A stretch of DNA of 64,000 bases from Alternaria dauci (Eukaryota > Ascomycota > Dothideomycetes > Pleosporales > Pleosporaceae), in assembly GCF_042100115.1 (NCBI RefSeq), contig NC_091273.1, forward strand, positions 744,001 to 808,000, read 5' to 3'. The translations under genes were made by a program, and so were the position numbers. The notes beneath the pieces are model-generated. The model was given only the letters and a program-made list of their open reading frames with translations. It was not told the origin of the DNA and searched no databases. Below are positions 1 to 12,039 of this stretch, one piece after another; position 1 is the first letter of the stretch, and every line of letters begins with the position of its first letter.

Positions 1-224
1 TTCCTCAATACTCTAATTCCTTCTCTCTGGCCTAGTTGCACTTCTGCCATTGTTCATCTAGGTCGTTGCTTCGACAAAAGAAACAAGATCGAATACACAA
101 CCAGGTCAAAGGAGCTGAGTTCGCCGAGACCAATTGGAAACAGGATAGAATAGTAGTGGAAGAGCGAGGTAGTTTCTTCCCATCAAGAACATTGAAATAG
201 GTGGTTTTCTCTGCAAAGGAACAT

Positions 225-741
225 TTATCCCCTTTCGCTTCTGCTAACACCACTACTTCCAACAGAACTGCTACTGTCCTTCGCCGCCTTGCGCGCATAA
301 TAATCATCGTTCAGCATCATGCGTCCAACTTCCGTCTCTGCAACTTCCAACAGTCGTTCCAGTGCTTCCTTCCTGCTCCTGCCCACTTCAGGTCCCACTT
401 CCAAGCTTCTGACCCCGCCCTGGCCGATGCTGTAGAGCGAAGCGCAGAACGCAAGGGAAGGGTCAATAATTTTCTGTTTGGAAGCACTGGGGTCTTTGGG
501 CGGTGGATGGCGTCCTAAGATGCAGGACGGTGGTTTGAGAGGGGACAGAATCCATGATTGCGCTGTAAAGGATGTCAGTCATCAGGTAGATGAGAGGGGT
601 GACGGTATGGTTCTCTTGCTACTTACTCTCAATCAGGTCAATGAGGTATCGAATCTCAGTCTCATCTTCTCCTCGCAAGTTTGGAAGCGGTTCACGAGTT
701 CGGCCTAGGCGCTCCTGTATATTTGCCGCTAGATGATCCAT
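225..741 (-). CDS. Small hypothetical protein (2 exons)
   Basis: Predicted CDS is complement(225..562, 627..741), 150 residues. I do not recognise the family. The first exon starts at the ATG at 741 and ends in a GTAAGT donor. A 64-bp intron (563-626) ends in TTTACAG. The second exon then stays open to a TAA at 225-227. The second exon has no early ATG, so the gene is invisible to single-frame ORF calling. The product is hydrophilic: a charged N-terminus, a proline-rich middle, a helix with alternating Glu, Arg and Leu (around residues 85-115) and a Ser-rich C-terminus. No signal peptide or membrane segment is seen. Codon choice looks coding throughout both exons, which is the main support. 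Confidence 0.5.
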
Positions 742-1255
742 TTGTAGTCTTTACCAACAGGATGCATTGACGAAGAGCAATGGCAGAACGGTCTATATGG
801 CGAGAAACCGGTGAAGGATTGTGTAATCTGCAAGGTTTAGTGGAGTACGAGAGTGTGTTTGTTTGGTCGCACAGTGAGGCGGGAGGTCGAAATAGTGGCA
901 TCATTCGAGGCAGCAAACTTTGTGTAATGGTGGAAGCGATCCAACGACATAGCTGTTGAACATGCAAGACGTAGATATGAAGACTAGTTCCAGAGACAGT
1001 TCTCAGGTCTTCAATCATATGATGTCATCACGAGTGCCATCAGCTGAGAGTTGTGAATATTATGATTTGGTTGACACGGTTTGTCCTAGCTAGATACTTT
1101 TGCATGAAATGGCACTCATGTTGCAGAGGACAAACATGTCACGCGAACGAGAACTGTCATTATCAACGCGCAAGATGTTGATCTTCGTACTGCGATAACT
1201 ATGCTCCTCCCTTATCCATTTGGTTGTTGGAACATGTCCTTCTCATCCCCTGTCC
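742..1255. other. Intergenic, no gene seen
   Basis: This stretch lies upstream of the small minus-strand gene ending at 741 and downstream of the gene at 1256-1669. It presumably holds the promoter of the former. The only ORF is short and lacks coding character. Confidence 0.5.
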
Positions 1256-1669
1256 TCATGCTCCTTCACTATCTTCTCTGTCAACAGTCTGCTTCTTCGC
1301 TTGGGCTTCCTCTTCCTCTCTTTTCCTCCTCATCTTGTAACATTCTGCCCAATAAATTATAGTATCTTTCTCACTCTTCTCAGCCGCCTTTTTTTCCAGG
1401 CTATGCAATAGGCCCAGCAATGCCTCCTCTCTCGTCGCTCCGCTATGCAGTCCGAGATCTACACTCTGAGGCTGACTGGAAGCTGGGTCGGTGGGACCGG
1501 CAATAAGGCTAGCAAGATATTCATCCGGGTCGAAATGACTCTCGTACACAAGGACGGGTGCGTTGTATTCAGGTCCAAAGACAGCGTTGGTGAGCGATAT
1601 CACGTAGGCAAGAGTGTGGCTGTCAGCCTTGGTGACTGTTTTGGCTCTGTCTGCGGAGTTCACGCTCAT
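1256..1669 (-). CDS. Hypothetical acidic/charged small protein
   Basis: An uninterrupted ATG-started reading frame of 137 residues on the minus strand, not recognised. The N-terminal half is mixed with short hydrophobic stretches. The C-terminal third is a highly charged Lys/Glu/Arg helix with a run of four Glu, probably a coiled coil. There is no signal peptide and no membrane segment. The composition looks like a real cytosolic or nuclear protein and not a chance ORF. A further short exon on either side cannot be excluded. Confidence 0.5.
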   Translation of the reverse strand: MSVNSADRAKTVTKADSHTLAYVISLTNAVFGPEYNAPVLVYESHFDPDEYLASLIAGPTDPASSQPQSVDLGLHSGATREEALLGLLHSLEKKAAEKSEKDTIIYWAECYKMRRKREEEEAQAKKQTVDREDSEGA

Positions 1670-2764
1670 GTTGGGTCAAGGTGTTGATAACTTACATGAA
1701 GCAAAATAGAGTACGACTCTTCTATAGTGAGAGAGGCGCAATAGTTTGCTTGCTACAGCGACAACAACGGATGCAGAGAACAGTCTCCAGTCTTGTAGCA
1801 GGAATGGAATTTCCGAGAAAGGTAAAGAGCGAACCAGAACTACACGCAGCTCTTTGACCATCCAGACAGCCTCGTGATGGCCATGCGATGGTCGTTATAG
1901 GTGACGTCTTCTTCGAGTTGGAATACAAGGTGATAGATCCATTTCTAACAGTTCATGCCTTGCATGTCGAGACGTACGGCAAAACACCGGCCTTGGAAAT
2001 AGCCTCTGCTTCTCTATGGGGTACAAGGACAATTCTCGTTGATTGTACATACCTAGGTAAGCATGCATCAGCTTATCGCCAAGCGCAAAGACGATTACTA
2101 CTTCTCCCCTTATCTCACTATACGATTGTGCCTAACCACACTTGACGACAAGATTCCGTGTGTAATCTAGATGGCCAAGCAAGAAGGGGCGCAAAAACAT
2201 GCTAGGGTTGAAGAAAAACAAGCGGATGGGATACCAGTTTGGGAAGGGAAGAAGAGGAAGGCGAAGCTCGGTAGGTCTCAGAAACAAGTTAGCGTGATGA
2301 TCAATCCAAGCGCCGCGGCATTGGCACTGCGAATGTATACGAGGTCTAGAATGCAAGAAACCAAGACCGCCAAGATATTGTTTATCAACGTTGGAATCTT
2401 CCCATGCGCATGTAGGGGGGTTACGGCACGCAGCAACAACCTCAGGAAATGAGTGTTGGTGGCGCCTACTATGAATGCTGGTACGCGAACCCAGGGTCAA
2501 TGCTTGGCTAGGAAAAGATCCGTCAATCAATCATGTACTACCACAACGGCCCCAGTTTTGCAAGATTGGTATGCTATAATGTGGAGATGGGAAAAGCCAC
2601 TAGCTAAGAATATCTCTTTCGTATTCGTCAAATGACAGTCATGTAAACAACTCCATTCCTATGCAAGACGAGGAAACGCCAGAAATGAACGCCATGCTAT
2701 GCAACACCCGAAATGTACACATCAACATACCAACATGCCATCGTATCTATTATGTCCCAACGTG
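1670..2764. other. Intergenic, no gene seen
   Basis: About 1.1 kb between the gene at 1256-1669 and the 3' end of the palmitoyltransferase gene. Several ORFs below 135 codons occur on both strands, but none shows plausible protein composition, a family motif or consistent splice signals. Confidence 0.45.
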
Positions 2765-4682
2765 TCATGTCCCCCAGTCGTCCCATTCTCCATTTTTCCG
2801 TTGCTGTGATCGTTCCCGACTGGTACTCTTCTTCCTCTCTTTTGGCGCCGGGTCTAGGAACCCATCCGGTATGTCATTCCAGTTCTGTGTTCCTTTTGGC
2901 GGTGCAGTAACGGTTTGTACTTTGTGCGCTTTCCGCTGGTCGACCGCTTGCTCGTCGCTCGAGACTTCGTAGTCGTCGTCTTCGTCGTCGGATATGTAGT
3001 TGTACTGGTCAAACTTCCTCCTGTCGATTGTCTGGAGTTGAACATCGCCATCGGCGTACATGCCGCGTTCCCTTCCTAGAATTTGGTCGGCTTTGTTTGG
3101 GCTTCTCCGTCCGTCGATTGGGCCTTTCGCGATGCCGTTGGTAGTGGTGAGGTACTGGGTCTGCTCGCCGCGGCCAAGGGGCGCTTGCCATTCCGGACGT
3201 CTTGTGGCTCGTGGAGGAGGCTGGCTGTATTGGCCGGGCATCCATCCGTTTGGAGCGCGAGTGGGACCCCTAAACTCTGCTTCAGTAGGAGTATCAACAC
3301 CCCAACCAGCAGCGCGCTCACGCTGCTTCTGCATCTGCTCTTCTCTCTCCCTTTCCCGCTTTATCCGCTCGCGGGCTGCCAGCCACTTGGAACTGGGTTC
3401 CCATGACCACCCATCTCCTGTTGTGGTTACAAGCGGTACGAACCACTTGAGCGGCGAAGGGCCAAAAACGTGTGCAATGTTACGTTTCCAGCCCAGGTCG
3501 AAGGCGTTGGGCAGCATCTCGTTGTCGCGCTCGTCAAGGTAGCTATCGTAGCGGTCTTGATTCTGCTGGCGTTCTCGGTACTCGTAGGACTGGTAGTGCG
3601 GTTGCGAGTAGCCATTCGCATGGCCTGGTACGGGAGAGCGCGAGGTAGAGCGCGAAGGCGGCTCGCCCTCCTCGGGTCTGGTCACTCCCGGAAGAGCGTT
3701 GGCGTGGATCTCGCGCAACTGGTCGCCAACACTCAAACGTCCGTTGGCTTGCGCATCGACGTAGTTTCGGTCGTTGAGCTGGTGTTTCATCGTGTTACGG
3801 AGTGGTGAGAGGTAGCGCGTCTTCTCCAGACTCTCTATCGTAGTCTGGCCCCGAACTGTGAGCCATAGGTGCCATGCAGTGAAGCCTGTGATGACTATGC
3901 CGATGATGCCGGATAGCACGGCAAGCAGGACGTAGTTGACGGGCATGAAAGACTCGGTGTATTGTCCATCGCTGAGTATTTCACTCCAGACCCAAGTCGC
4001 CGATGTCGCAAAACAGACCCAGCAAAAGAAGGAGAGGTATATCAGGAAGAGCACAAAAGCCTTGTAGTTGCGGAGGCCGACGCAGGTGGCGAGCCATGGA
4101 CAGTGGTGGTCCATTTTCAGGACGCAGCGCTTGCACGTGGAGCAGTGGTGGGAGCGGTCGGGTTTCTTGGACTGGCACTTGTTGCAGAAGCGCAGTTCAC
4201 CAGTCGAGGCCTTGACGGTGAAGGACGTGTACTGGATCTCTCCGCCCTCTTGCGACGGCAGGTGGCTGTAGCCATTTTTGATGTTGAGCGGCGATCCGGG
4301 GTCGGTAAATACGGCGGTGGTGTAGCTCCAGTTGAGCATGAGATAGAGGAAGATGCCGAGCGTGGACGAGAACTTTCCTGTGCGACCCGTCAGCCATCGC
4401 ATTGCCCATGTTCATGCAACGGGGTCTTATTGGACGTGGGATAAAATTGGATTGTGACATGTATATAGGAAACAAAGACGCACCCGTCCAGACATTCTTC
4501 GAAGGCACAAATCCGATGCCTGCCTGGACCCATACGGCCCACGATGTCAGGCCGTAGACGAAGACGAGGGGGAAGTAGGTGACGGTGGTGCAGCAGTACC
4601 GTTCCACCTTCCTGGCCCAGCCGCGACGGCGCATGGTTCTTGAGGGGGAGCTCGGGGGAGAGGGCGAGCCCAACGTGGCCAT
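2765..4682 (-). CDS. PFA3: DHHC palmitoyltransferase Pfa3
   Basis: Protein S-acyltransferase that attaches palmitate to cysteines of membrane-associated proteins. Yeast Pfa3 acts at the vacuole on Vac8; that role is family knowledge. Predicted exons are complement(2765..4377, 4484..4682), 603 residues, with a 106-bp intron. The DHHC cysteine-rich domain covers about residues 131-180, with the catalytic DHHC at about 156-159. Two transmembrane segments precede it (in exon 1 and at about 70-90) and two follow. A TTIE motif (the family's TTxE) follows TM4. A later PaCCT-like segment (FDLGWKRN..VFG) lies before a long, charged, disordered tail. The start at 4682 gives the usual short cytosolic leader; the ATG at 4634 is an alternative. 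It is divergent from the glycosyltransferase at 5654. Confidence 0.92.
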
Positions 4683-5653
4683 AACTATGGGCGCAGCCAA
4701 CCAAGGGGCATGTGGTGCGGTCGAGTAGGAAATAGATGTGTTTCTGCCTTGGGAGCCCCCCGTGTACAGCGCAGATTGAGGATGGGGCGGGCTGGAGAAG
4801 GGGGAGGATGCGGAGGACAAGAAGCCGGCGCACGACTAGTTTCAGGGTGCAGCGGCGCACACCATGTCACAACCCAGCAAGCACTGCAAGAGGGCGGGAA
4901 ACGGTGGCTATGGAGCAGCCAAGACTACAGAAACAAAGTCGCACAATAGTCACGACTCGCCGCCGCAATGTTGGACACGGCGGAACTTGTGCCCGCCAGT
5001 GTCGTCGTCGTCGTCGTCGTCGCAGGCGTGTCGACGGACGACGACTAGGGCGCATCACCGGGTAGCGTGTCCCTGAGATGCATGTGGCGCGGCTCACGTA
5101 TATGATCGACCCGTGGACCTCGACAACCACGCCGTGCACGTGACAGGGGCCGTTGCTGGAGGAGCATTGCAACAGGTAATGCAAGCGGTACGCTGACGGC
5201 AACGAGGCAGGTCTGACGTGCCTGGCGGGAAGCTTTTGGCCAGGTTCAGCTGACAAGTCGCACAATCAGCCTGCAACGGCCGCGCCAGCTCGAGTAGCTT
5301 GTTCCGCTTGGCCACTGATAAAATGATGACAATCCCGGCTGCATGCGCCATAATCTAAGCGTAGCCTGATACAGTGGTTACAAGACCCAATGTCGGTGCC
5401 ACACCCCGGTCGGCACCCGTATTGCTCCCGCCGCGGCCTGCGACATTTAGAGATAGCCGTCGCCCAGCCAGATCTGCTTCGGTCTTGCCAGCCATTGTCT
5501 AACCAACTTGACGCCTACCGAGCGCGCCGTCGTTGTACTTTGTTATTGCCATAGCGCCCTCTCTCTCCTCCCCCCTCCCCGCCCTGACTCTTCGCGGACA
5601 TGTCTAACAACACTCTCCTAACAACACCCTTTGGCAACACGATATAGCCCGAC
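4683..5653. promoter_or_regulatory. Divergent intergenic region, PFA3 / GT25
   Basis: A 971-bp region between two divergent start codons, so it should hold both promoters. It is GC-rich and carries a (GTC)n microsatellite at about 5001-5022. Overlapping ORFs are arginine-rich artefacts of that composition. No clear TATA box was picked out. Confidence 0.5.
5001..5022. repeat. (GTC)7 trinucleotide microsatellite
   Basis: A perfect run of GTC triplets in the divergent promoter region between PFA3 and the glycosyltransferase gene. It is not in any supported coding frame. Confidence 0.85.
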
Positions 5654-7045
5654 ATGCTTGCATCCAGGAAGCGGCCCCTGCCGCTGCTGCTGCTCTTCGT
5701 CCTCGTCCTCATCGGAATATGGTACCACAGCAGAGACTCCGATAGCATATATCTGCAATGGGTGTCGTCGATTGAGTCGCGGCCTGCAAAAATACCCTCC
5801 AACAGAACATTAGGCTTCGGCGCCGTCGTCGTCGTCTCCAAGGAAGGCTCCTCGCGTCGCCAGCCGCTCATCCAGGCCGCCAACGTCACCGACATCGACC
5901 TCACCATCCCGCCACAGCCAGAGTGGACCGAGGGCGATGTCCAGCGCTTCATCAACGGACAAGAGAAGGCTCAGAAAGGGTCGATACTAGCGTGGCTGGG
6001 GCACCACAATGCCCTCAAGTGGTAAGACATGCCACCGTTACTCGGCACCCGTTTTGGCGTGCATCCGTCGCCCGTCGCTGTAGAGCTGCTGCTTACTCGC
6101 TTATCAAGGTTCCTTGACTCTGGCCTCGAGACGGCTCTCATTCTCGAAGACGATGTCGACTGGGACATTCGTCTGCGCAGCCAGCAGATCCCCCTCGCGG
6201 CAAGTGCTGTCCGCCAGCTCCTTCCTCCGCCGCGCTCCCACCACCCCTACGCCAGCGCGTCCAGCAACCACACACAGTACTGGGGCGACCAGGATGCCTG
6301 GGACCTGCTCTATCTCGGCCACTGCGGTGACTACTTCGACGTCGTCACCGAGGACGGTCCCAAGACCGACCGCCAATCCTTTAATCTGACTGCTATGCCC
6401 CACATCCTATACCAGGACCCTACCCTCCCCGCATGGCACAACCTACATCCCTTCACCCAGGCTTTGTTCCGCCTACTGGGGATGCCCGCAGGAACGCGCG
6501 TCATCCACCGATCCAAGTTCCCTCTCTGCACCTTTGGATACGCCGTCACCCGCCGCACCGCCGAACGCCTCCTCAACGATCTCGCGCCGCCCAAGCTGAA
6601 GAAATCCGGACCTCGCGCATTCGATGTTGCCCTTCTCCACGCATGCAACAAGGGAGAAAAAACGCCATCTCCCACGCCAGAGTGGCAGAACCCAAAGAAT
6701 TCGCGGACCAGAAGCAAATACCCGAGCCCCGGACTCCGCTGCTGGACTCTAAACTCTGAACTATTTCACCACATGCCAGGCCGCAGCGAGATTGACCTCG
6801 TTGGCGAGACAGTCGGCGAGTCCACACATGGCATTCCCCCAGTAGACCTGGCGGCACAAGCCCAGGTCGTCTTTCGAAACGAGACTACAAACATCGACTG
6901 CGGATTCTGGAGCGGCGCATTCGCATTCGACGAAAACGATACCGACCGACTCCACTACCTCCAAGAAAAGGTGGGCAGACAAGGCATATGCCTCAAAGAA
7001 GACAAGAAAGATGAGCGCACATACCCGGAAATAGAACCGATATGA
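5654..7045 (+). CDS. Glycosyltransferase family 25 protein, type II membrane
   Basis: Predicted exons are 5654..6021 and 6109..7045, 434 residues. The 87-bp intron has a GTAAGA donor and an AAG acceptor. A short basic N-terminus is followed by a hydrophobic anchor at about residues 9-23, giving a type II Golgi/ER topology. The luminal domain reads as the family 25 (LPS-biosynthesis-like) fold. A segment on wall-to-wall conserved context, AWLGHHNALKW, precedes the acidic ALILEDDVDW motif typical of the nucleotide-sugar/metal site. The splice joins these two segments exactly, which fixes the intron. DLLYLGHCG follows. Several N-x-S/T sites lie in the luminal part. The acceptor substrate is unknown; fungal members are generally uncharacterised glycan-modifying enzymes. 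Confidence 0.85.
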
Positions 7046-8276
7046 GAACACCTCGACACACACCACCATCACCACATGACCACCTTCCATGTACATATTA
7101 GATTTCACGACGAGCAACTTCTTAGCGAATCACCCGACTTGGGTTTACGGGCATTTTGTAGGAGTACCAAGTAGGGCTTCTCAGGCGATATGATAGCCTG
7201 ACCAAAGGCGCACATGGACTTTTTTCCGCGTTTCAACTCTGACAACTTCTGGAGCAATATACCATAACGGCAAATTTCGGCAATCATGGCGTATGTATGC
7301 GACGGGCATGGTTTGCAGACCACCTTTTGTTTTTTTACCTCACCATTATCAGCATAACTTGGAGCGATACTATGAAACCAATCTATCTTGTTTTTACCAC
7401 CCTACTTCCTTTGCTTCTAGACTGCAGACCTTGTTACGGTATGCGATTACTGATTGCCAGAGCTTACACGCGACAATATGTCTTGTGTTCTTCTCGGTAC
7501 GCGGCAGCATAACTGTACGATCGCAATATCAGGCATATCCACTTTCAATCCTACACAACTGGTGGGGCCGTAACTCAACACCGCGCAATCACCGACGTCA
7601 TGGCGAACTTCGGGGCGAACTGCGAGGCGAACAGCATTCATCAACACTAAACATGCATCACGAAAACATTGATGCACCAGCTACAGTACAGTAAAAATTC
7701 CCCCACTTTCAAAATGCCATACCTCGGATCTACAGCAAGAAGAGAAGAAAAAAAGATGTCGTAACACAATTCACCTAAACCCTCGCGTTCCTGACGATCC
7801 GCACGCTTCGGTTTCAGGACCCGGCAATGCAAGCACAATCCCAGCGCCAAGGACTCCCATGTCGATCTCCTTGACTTTCGACATCGGGGACAAATAACCC
7901 TAAACCTGGTGACGACGTGAAACAAGCTTTTTTGGCACCTGGTGTCGGCCCGATGTCAGGTCTCTGGGTTTAGAGGGGGGAGAGGGCAAATGAGAGGGGA
8001 GAGTGTTCACGCGATGTGTACGCGTTCGTAATGACTAATCTTGCGTGTATAGAGGAGGAAGAAGGCTTTGTGTAGTGGTTCATCTCTGGGAACTCTTTTT
8101 GGGTCCTGCAGCTGCCGGATGTCTTCGTATTGCGTTAGACAAGGTCTTTTGAGACAAAGTGTGCTGTTCATAAGGGGGAAACTTTCTTTTCCTTTCATCT
8201 CACCTAATTTCTCTCATCTCATCTCATCTTTCTAAAGTGCGCTGAATGGTGTTTTGGGGTGCTGCGAATAAGGCTC
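7046..8276. other. Gene-poor intergenic region
   Basis: About 1.2 kb downstream of the glycosyltransferase gene. It contains only short ORFs without coding character and a short (TCTCA)n pyrimidine tract near 8212-8230. No RNA gene was recognised. Confidence 0.45.
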
Positions 8277-9640
8277 ACCACATACAACCACTGCTTGCCA
8301 CGTAGCCTTTTCCGCCAGAATATTCACTTACAAAATAAGCATTTGTTCCATCTTCCAAGTGAGCGGTGCTGACTTGTTCGCTCCTTCGAGAGTCCAACTC
8401 GTCGTGAGGCACCGAGTTCATCATGTTGTCAATTGCGTCGTATCTGTGTCCGACATGTTGTGGTCTCTTCCACTCATGCACTGAACTGACTACCCACATG
8501 TGTCCATTCATTTGTGCTCTGTACATTGTAAAGCTCAAAAGTAGGGTATGAACAGCCAGTGGAAATTGTTGAGCCATGACTAGTCAGGGTCCTGATTGTG
8601 TCGTCCTACTGGTATTGTACTGCAACTTACAGTACATTAAATGCATACTCAGTAGTCTCATCTTCGTGCGGAGAAATTGGGTTCACCCATGTATGGAGGA
8701 GTATGTCATGTAGAAATGAGTTTCCGTCTTTCACGGCACCGGATAGAGGAGTTTCCCCAATGTTTTCCAGTCCCTATCTCGATGGGTAGCAACCAGCACT
8801 CGTCAAAGAAGACCCAGATAAAGCATATCTTGGTCGCGTCTCATGGTTCGATGAGATCGTCGGCCTGGAATCTTTATCAGACGATAGCTTCGACAGGTTG
8901 TTCTCCGCAGTCTACTGATTCTCATGGACTTGACGTTGAGTTTTCAGGTCGGAAAGTCTCCACGGATATGGTCAGAACTATCGGAGACAAATTCATATGT
9001 ATACCTGCACCATGGTTCTAGAAATATGAAGGATCCGTTGATGGAGAGTCGATGGGATGATGGTGAATTCTCCCTGGTTTTTTAATATCGCATCCGCAGC
9101 AGCATCTACTCGATTTGTAACAAGAGATTGTGATCTCAGGATACCTAAGCTTTTGACCTTCTAGCTTCGACTGCAGAATCGTCACACCGAGGAGCTTCGC
9201 AATAGTCGTGCGCTGGCGTTCGTTCTTGCGGCTGATGATATGATCCGATTCCTTAGACACATTCTTGGACACACACCATTTTTTCAAATGTCGTTAGTGT
9301 TGTGGACAACTTCTTACAGATTATCAAAGTGCTTTGTAAGACCATATGTCCAGTACGTTCTTGTAAAGCCTTGCTTAGCAATAGCACGTATAACTTCAGA
9401 CAGCAGCTTGCCCTGCTTACGTACAGGTTGAGGAGATCATCATTGCGCATCGTCCATTCGAACTTGTGTTCTTCCGATCTCTTGGGTATCTTCGGATGCA
9501 TCGTTCCAAGTGCAACCGCTGCTACATAGTCGAGAGTTGTAGATAAGACTGCCTCTCGGTAGTAAGCACAGCCGGACGCCGCAAGGCAACAGAATCTCGT
9601 AAGTTCGGCAACTCCATCGGAGCTTCCGGAAGCATTCTAA
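8277..9640 (-). pseudogene. Degraded coding remnant, possibly ankyrin-repeat-like
   Basis: Read on the minus strand, this stretch has protein-like fragments in changing frames, interrupted by stops. One fragment near 8660-8760 (GETPLSGAVKDGNSF) resembles the start of an ankyrin repeat. It runs to a good GTAAGT donor at about 8626-8631. A GH-DAAVLECF-like piece near 9620 could be another ankyrin helix. The ATG-started ORF at 8275-8577 may be its last exon or chance. No single splice model gives one open frame, so I call it a likely decayed gene and not a functional one. The ankyrin assignment is weak. Confidence 0.3.
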
Positions 9641-10840
9641 GACAGCAGCGTCATGTCCTCGAGAACATCTGACGGCTAGCCAGGCTGCATAGGGTCTAGT
9701 GTTGGCAGGCAGAGGATGGAAGTGCCTGCCAGAGTGGGAAGGCGTGTGGTATGCCATTGGCCGCTTACAAAATCAACGACGCGACAGATGGTGCCGCTGC
9801 CCTCCGCCACCTACCTTTGTTTATGCAATCATGCGCCAAAACTCTCAGGCCATCGTGCCGCACATGAAGGCTGCACCAGTGAAGCAGCATCATTACGACG
9901 AGGGTTTTGGCGAACCTACCGGACCATATCATACATGACTATACTCCAGGAGTAATACACTTGGCTGCCGTAGTCCAGGCTATCGTCCAGTTTGCCGATG
10001 CGGCTTTGTATCCTGCGATCTACCCAGTGTGCTCCCCAAAGCTCAACCCAATGATTATCGCGATACAGGAGGCTTCCCAGGGGACCGAAAAGCGACGCTA
10101 CCCAGTGCACGACACGCTGCCAATTTCGCGCGTTTGTGGGGATGGCGTGCAGCGACTATCATCACCTCATGCGGACGCAAAGAGCTTCTGATTGGTGTTT
10201 GGTTGGTGTTTGGTTGTGGCTGAGCAGGGCGCACCCCGAAGACTCCTCCACGACTACCGGTAAGAAATCGCACTGCTAGTTATTATTCAGACACGTCGTA
10301 TTCGCGAACCACCACCACGAACCACCCTATGCGCCTCCAAGCACGAGCATGCTGCGGCTGCATGTATTCGACATACCGAGATCATGACCCAGCATTGTAG
10401 CAGACAAGCGAGTCCAACATACATAGGTACCAACCTGGAGAAGTTGAATGCTTCGCTGGCCAATCGGGTGCAGTCATTATACGGTTGACGCGCTGCAAGA
10501 AGCAGGATATCCCTGTTCGTCGACTAATGTAATCCAAAGTACGTGGGCAAGTCGATGTGAGGACTGTAACACAGGGCTTTACCGGTAGCTGCCCAGAGTC
10601 GGAGGATATCAAAATTACAGTTTCATTACGGAGCTTTTGCGCTTAAAAGCACAAGGTTAACACCGAATGTCCGCCTCCACTACGAATACGCTCCACCTAT
10701 ATAGTCGCTGCTCACTGCTATCGACAATGTTCGCAATTACGCAGATGCTGCAAAGCGACTTGTTCACTCAGTGCATACTTCATCTAGCCTTCGTCCCTAC
10801 AATCGTTTCGTATATTCAATCACAGAACAAGCTCAGAAAC
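9641..10840. other. Gene-poor intergenic region
   Basis: No supported gene. It contains a short tandem duplication of GGTGTTTGGTT near 10193-10216. The right-hand part would be the upstream region of the small membrane protein at 10841. Confidence 0.4.
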
Positions 10841-11206
10841 ATGGCCCTCGACACCCAAAGTACCATTGCCATCATTGCCCTCCTAGTTACCTGCCCGTCG
10901 ACGATATGGCTTCTCTACAAATTCTACGTACGTCGAAACCGCCATGGTATGTGCTGGTTACTTCGCATAACGCTTGTCCAGAGATCTAATATTCTCATAG
11001 AAAACAAAAGTCTCCTTCCCACCCACACATCCTATCCAAGCGCACCAAGGTCAACACAAAACACACTTCATCAACACCAGCGCTACTATGCTTGGTCATT
11101 ACATACCACCGTCATGTTAGAAGACCTTGCGACGGCGTTCAATCATGACACAAGGGGTAAGAAGCACTTGCATGGTGTTACAGACACAATCACTGATTAT
11201 GCATAG
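10841..11206 (+). CDS. Small single-pass membrane protein, hypothetical
   Basis: Predicted exons are 10841..10946 and 11001..11206, 103 residues. The 54-bp intron has a GTATGT donor and a CATAG acceptor, and is a multiple of three, so unspliced message would also read through. The N-terminal 30 residues are one hydrophobic segment (starting IAIIALLVTCP) followed by a basic stop-transfer stretch with several Arg. The tail is polar. No family is recognised. A second possible donor (GTAAGA at about 11157) spliced to an acceptor at about 11206 would give a shorter C-terminus. The membrane segment is the best-supported part; the tail is uncertain. Confidence 0.45.
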   Translation: MALDTQSTIAIIALLVTCPSTIWLLYKFYVRRNRHGMCWLLRITLVQRSNILIENKSLLPTHTSYPSAPRSTQNTLHQHQRYYAWSLHTTVMLEDLATAFNHDTRGKKHLHGVTDTITDYA

Positions 11207-11690
11207 CGATGAGGGCATAGCCAGGCCCGGGGGATTTACATCTAAGTCTCGTTCTGTACGCTTCGTTGTTTAGATGTATGACTCGAAAATGTTCACTTGC
11301 AATAATGCACGACAACCTTCTTGGCATATGATGATATCTCATCACACGGCTGTCGCGCATTACTGCAGAGGAAGTACATAAGTGCCAAAAGGGATGCTTG
11401 CCTAGGCGAGCTTGCTGTAGTAATGATGACCCCGAAGCCGTGCAACACCATTGCAGGTTGGATGGTGGAAAATGTCGAAAGATTGAGGATCGCCTGTATG
11501 ACTTCAGGGTCCATGAGTGAACCGTAGGAGAATATGCAGCACAGACGAGATCTCTGGCCTTCTGGTGGAGACGGTGGCACTGCTTCAGCTGGATCTGGGG
11601 GCTTTTATGGGCGACGAGTTTTAAGGAAGACAGTGTGCAGATATACCTCGCCTTAGGGCCTTCCTGAAGCAACAAAGGTAGGCCCAGCAT
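11207..11690 (-). pseudogene. Remnant of a gamma-glutamylcyclotransferase/AIG2-like gene
   Basis: The minus-strand stretch around 11430-11530 encodes FSYGSLMDPEVIQAILNL, the characteristic nucleotide-independent start of the AIG2/GGCT fold (YGSLMDP..). The segment upstream (11530-11690) lies in another frame, and the sequence downstream also shifts frame and meets stops at about 11293. A piece resembling the later EAYR region is found near 11260 in yet another frame. No splice signals repair these shifts, so this is most likely a pseudogene. It lies head-to-head with an intact AIG2/GGCT-like gene at 12040. Confidence 0.5.
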
Positions 11691-12039
11691 TTACGTGCTT
11701 ATATGCCGACGCCGCTTAGTTTTGATTGCCCTATAGCTTAAAATGACTCACGGGATTATATTTTTAACTACCACGCTGTCTCTGATTCATTGCATTTACG
11801 TATAACAAGATAGCAGCTTATTTGGAAATCGTAGGTAGGTATGATCTATGGTCGATGTGATTGGCTCACAAACCACGGCTCTGTACCAAAGTATTGCAGT
11901 CGTAAAAACAGTCAGCGTGGAGTCACAATAGTTCTAGCGAGCCCTCATATTTTGTCCCACTATATCTCATCTTCTTCTCTACGACACAAATCTTGTAAAC
12001 TTGAACAAATTTCACAAGCAAAACACTATCAACAACAGA
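11691..12039. promoter_or_regulatory. Upstream region of the AIG2-like gene
   Basis: About 350 bp between the AIG2-like remnant and the intact gene. It is AT-richer than the surroundings. No specific element could be assigned. Confidence 0.35.

Noticed and set aside
2171..2452. Plus-strand ORF of 93 codons
   Set aside because: Lys/Arg-rich by chance, no splice partners, no recognisable composition of a real protein.
4867..5265. Arginine-rich minus-strand ORF of 132 codons
   Set aside because: It spans the (GTC)n tract in the divergent promoter, has an artefactual Arg run and overlaps no conserved motif.
7293..7694. Plus-strand ORF of 133 codons
   Set aside because: No family motif, unusual composition, and its start is not ATG-supported with any promoter context.
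8677..9021. Plus-strand ORF of 114 codons
   Set aside because: It lies antisense to the degraded minus-strand fragments and shows no coding character of its own.
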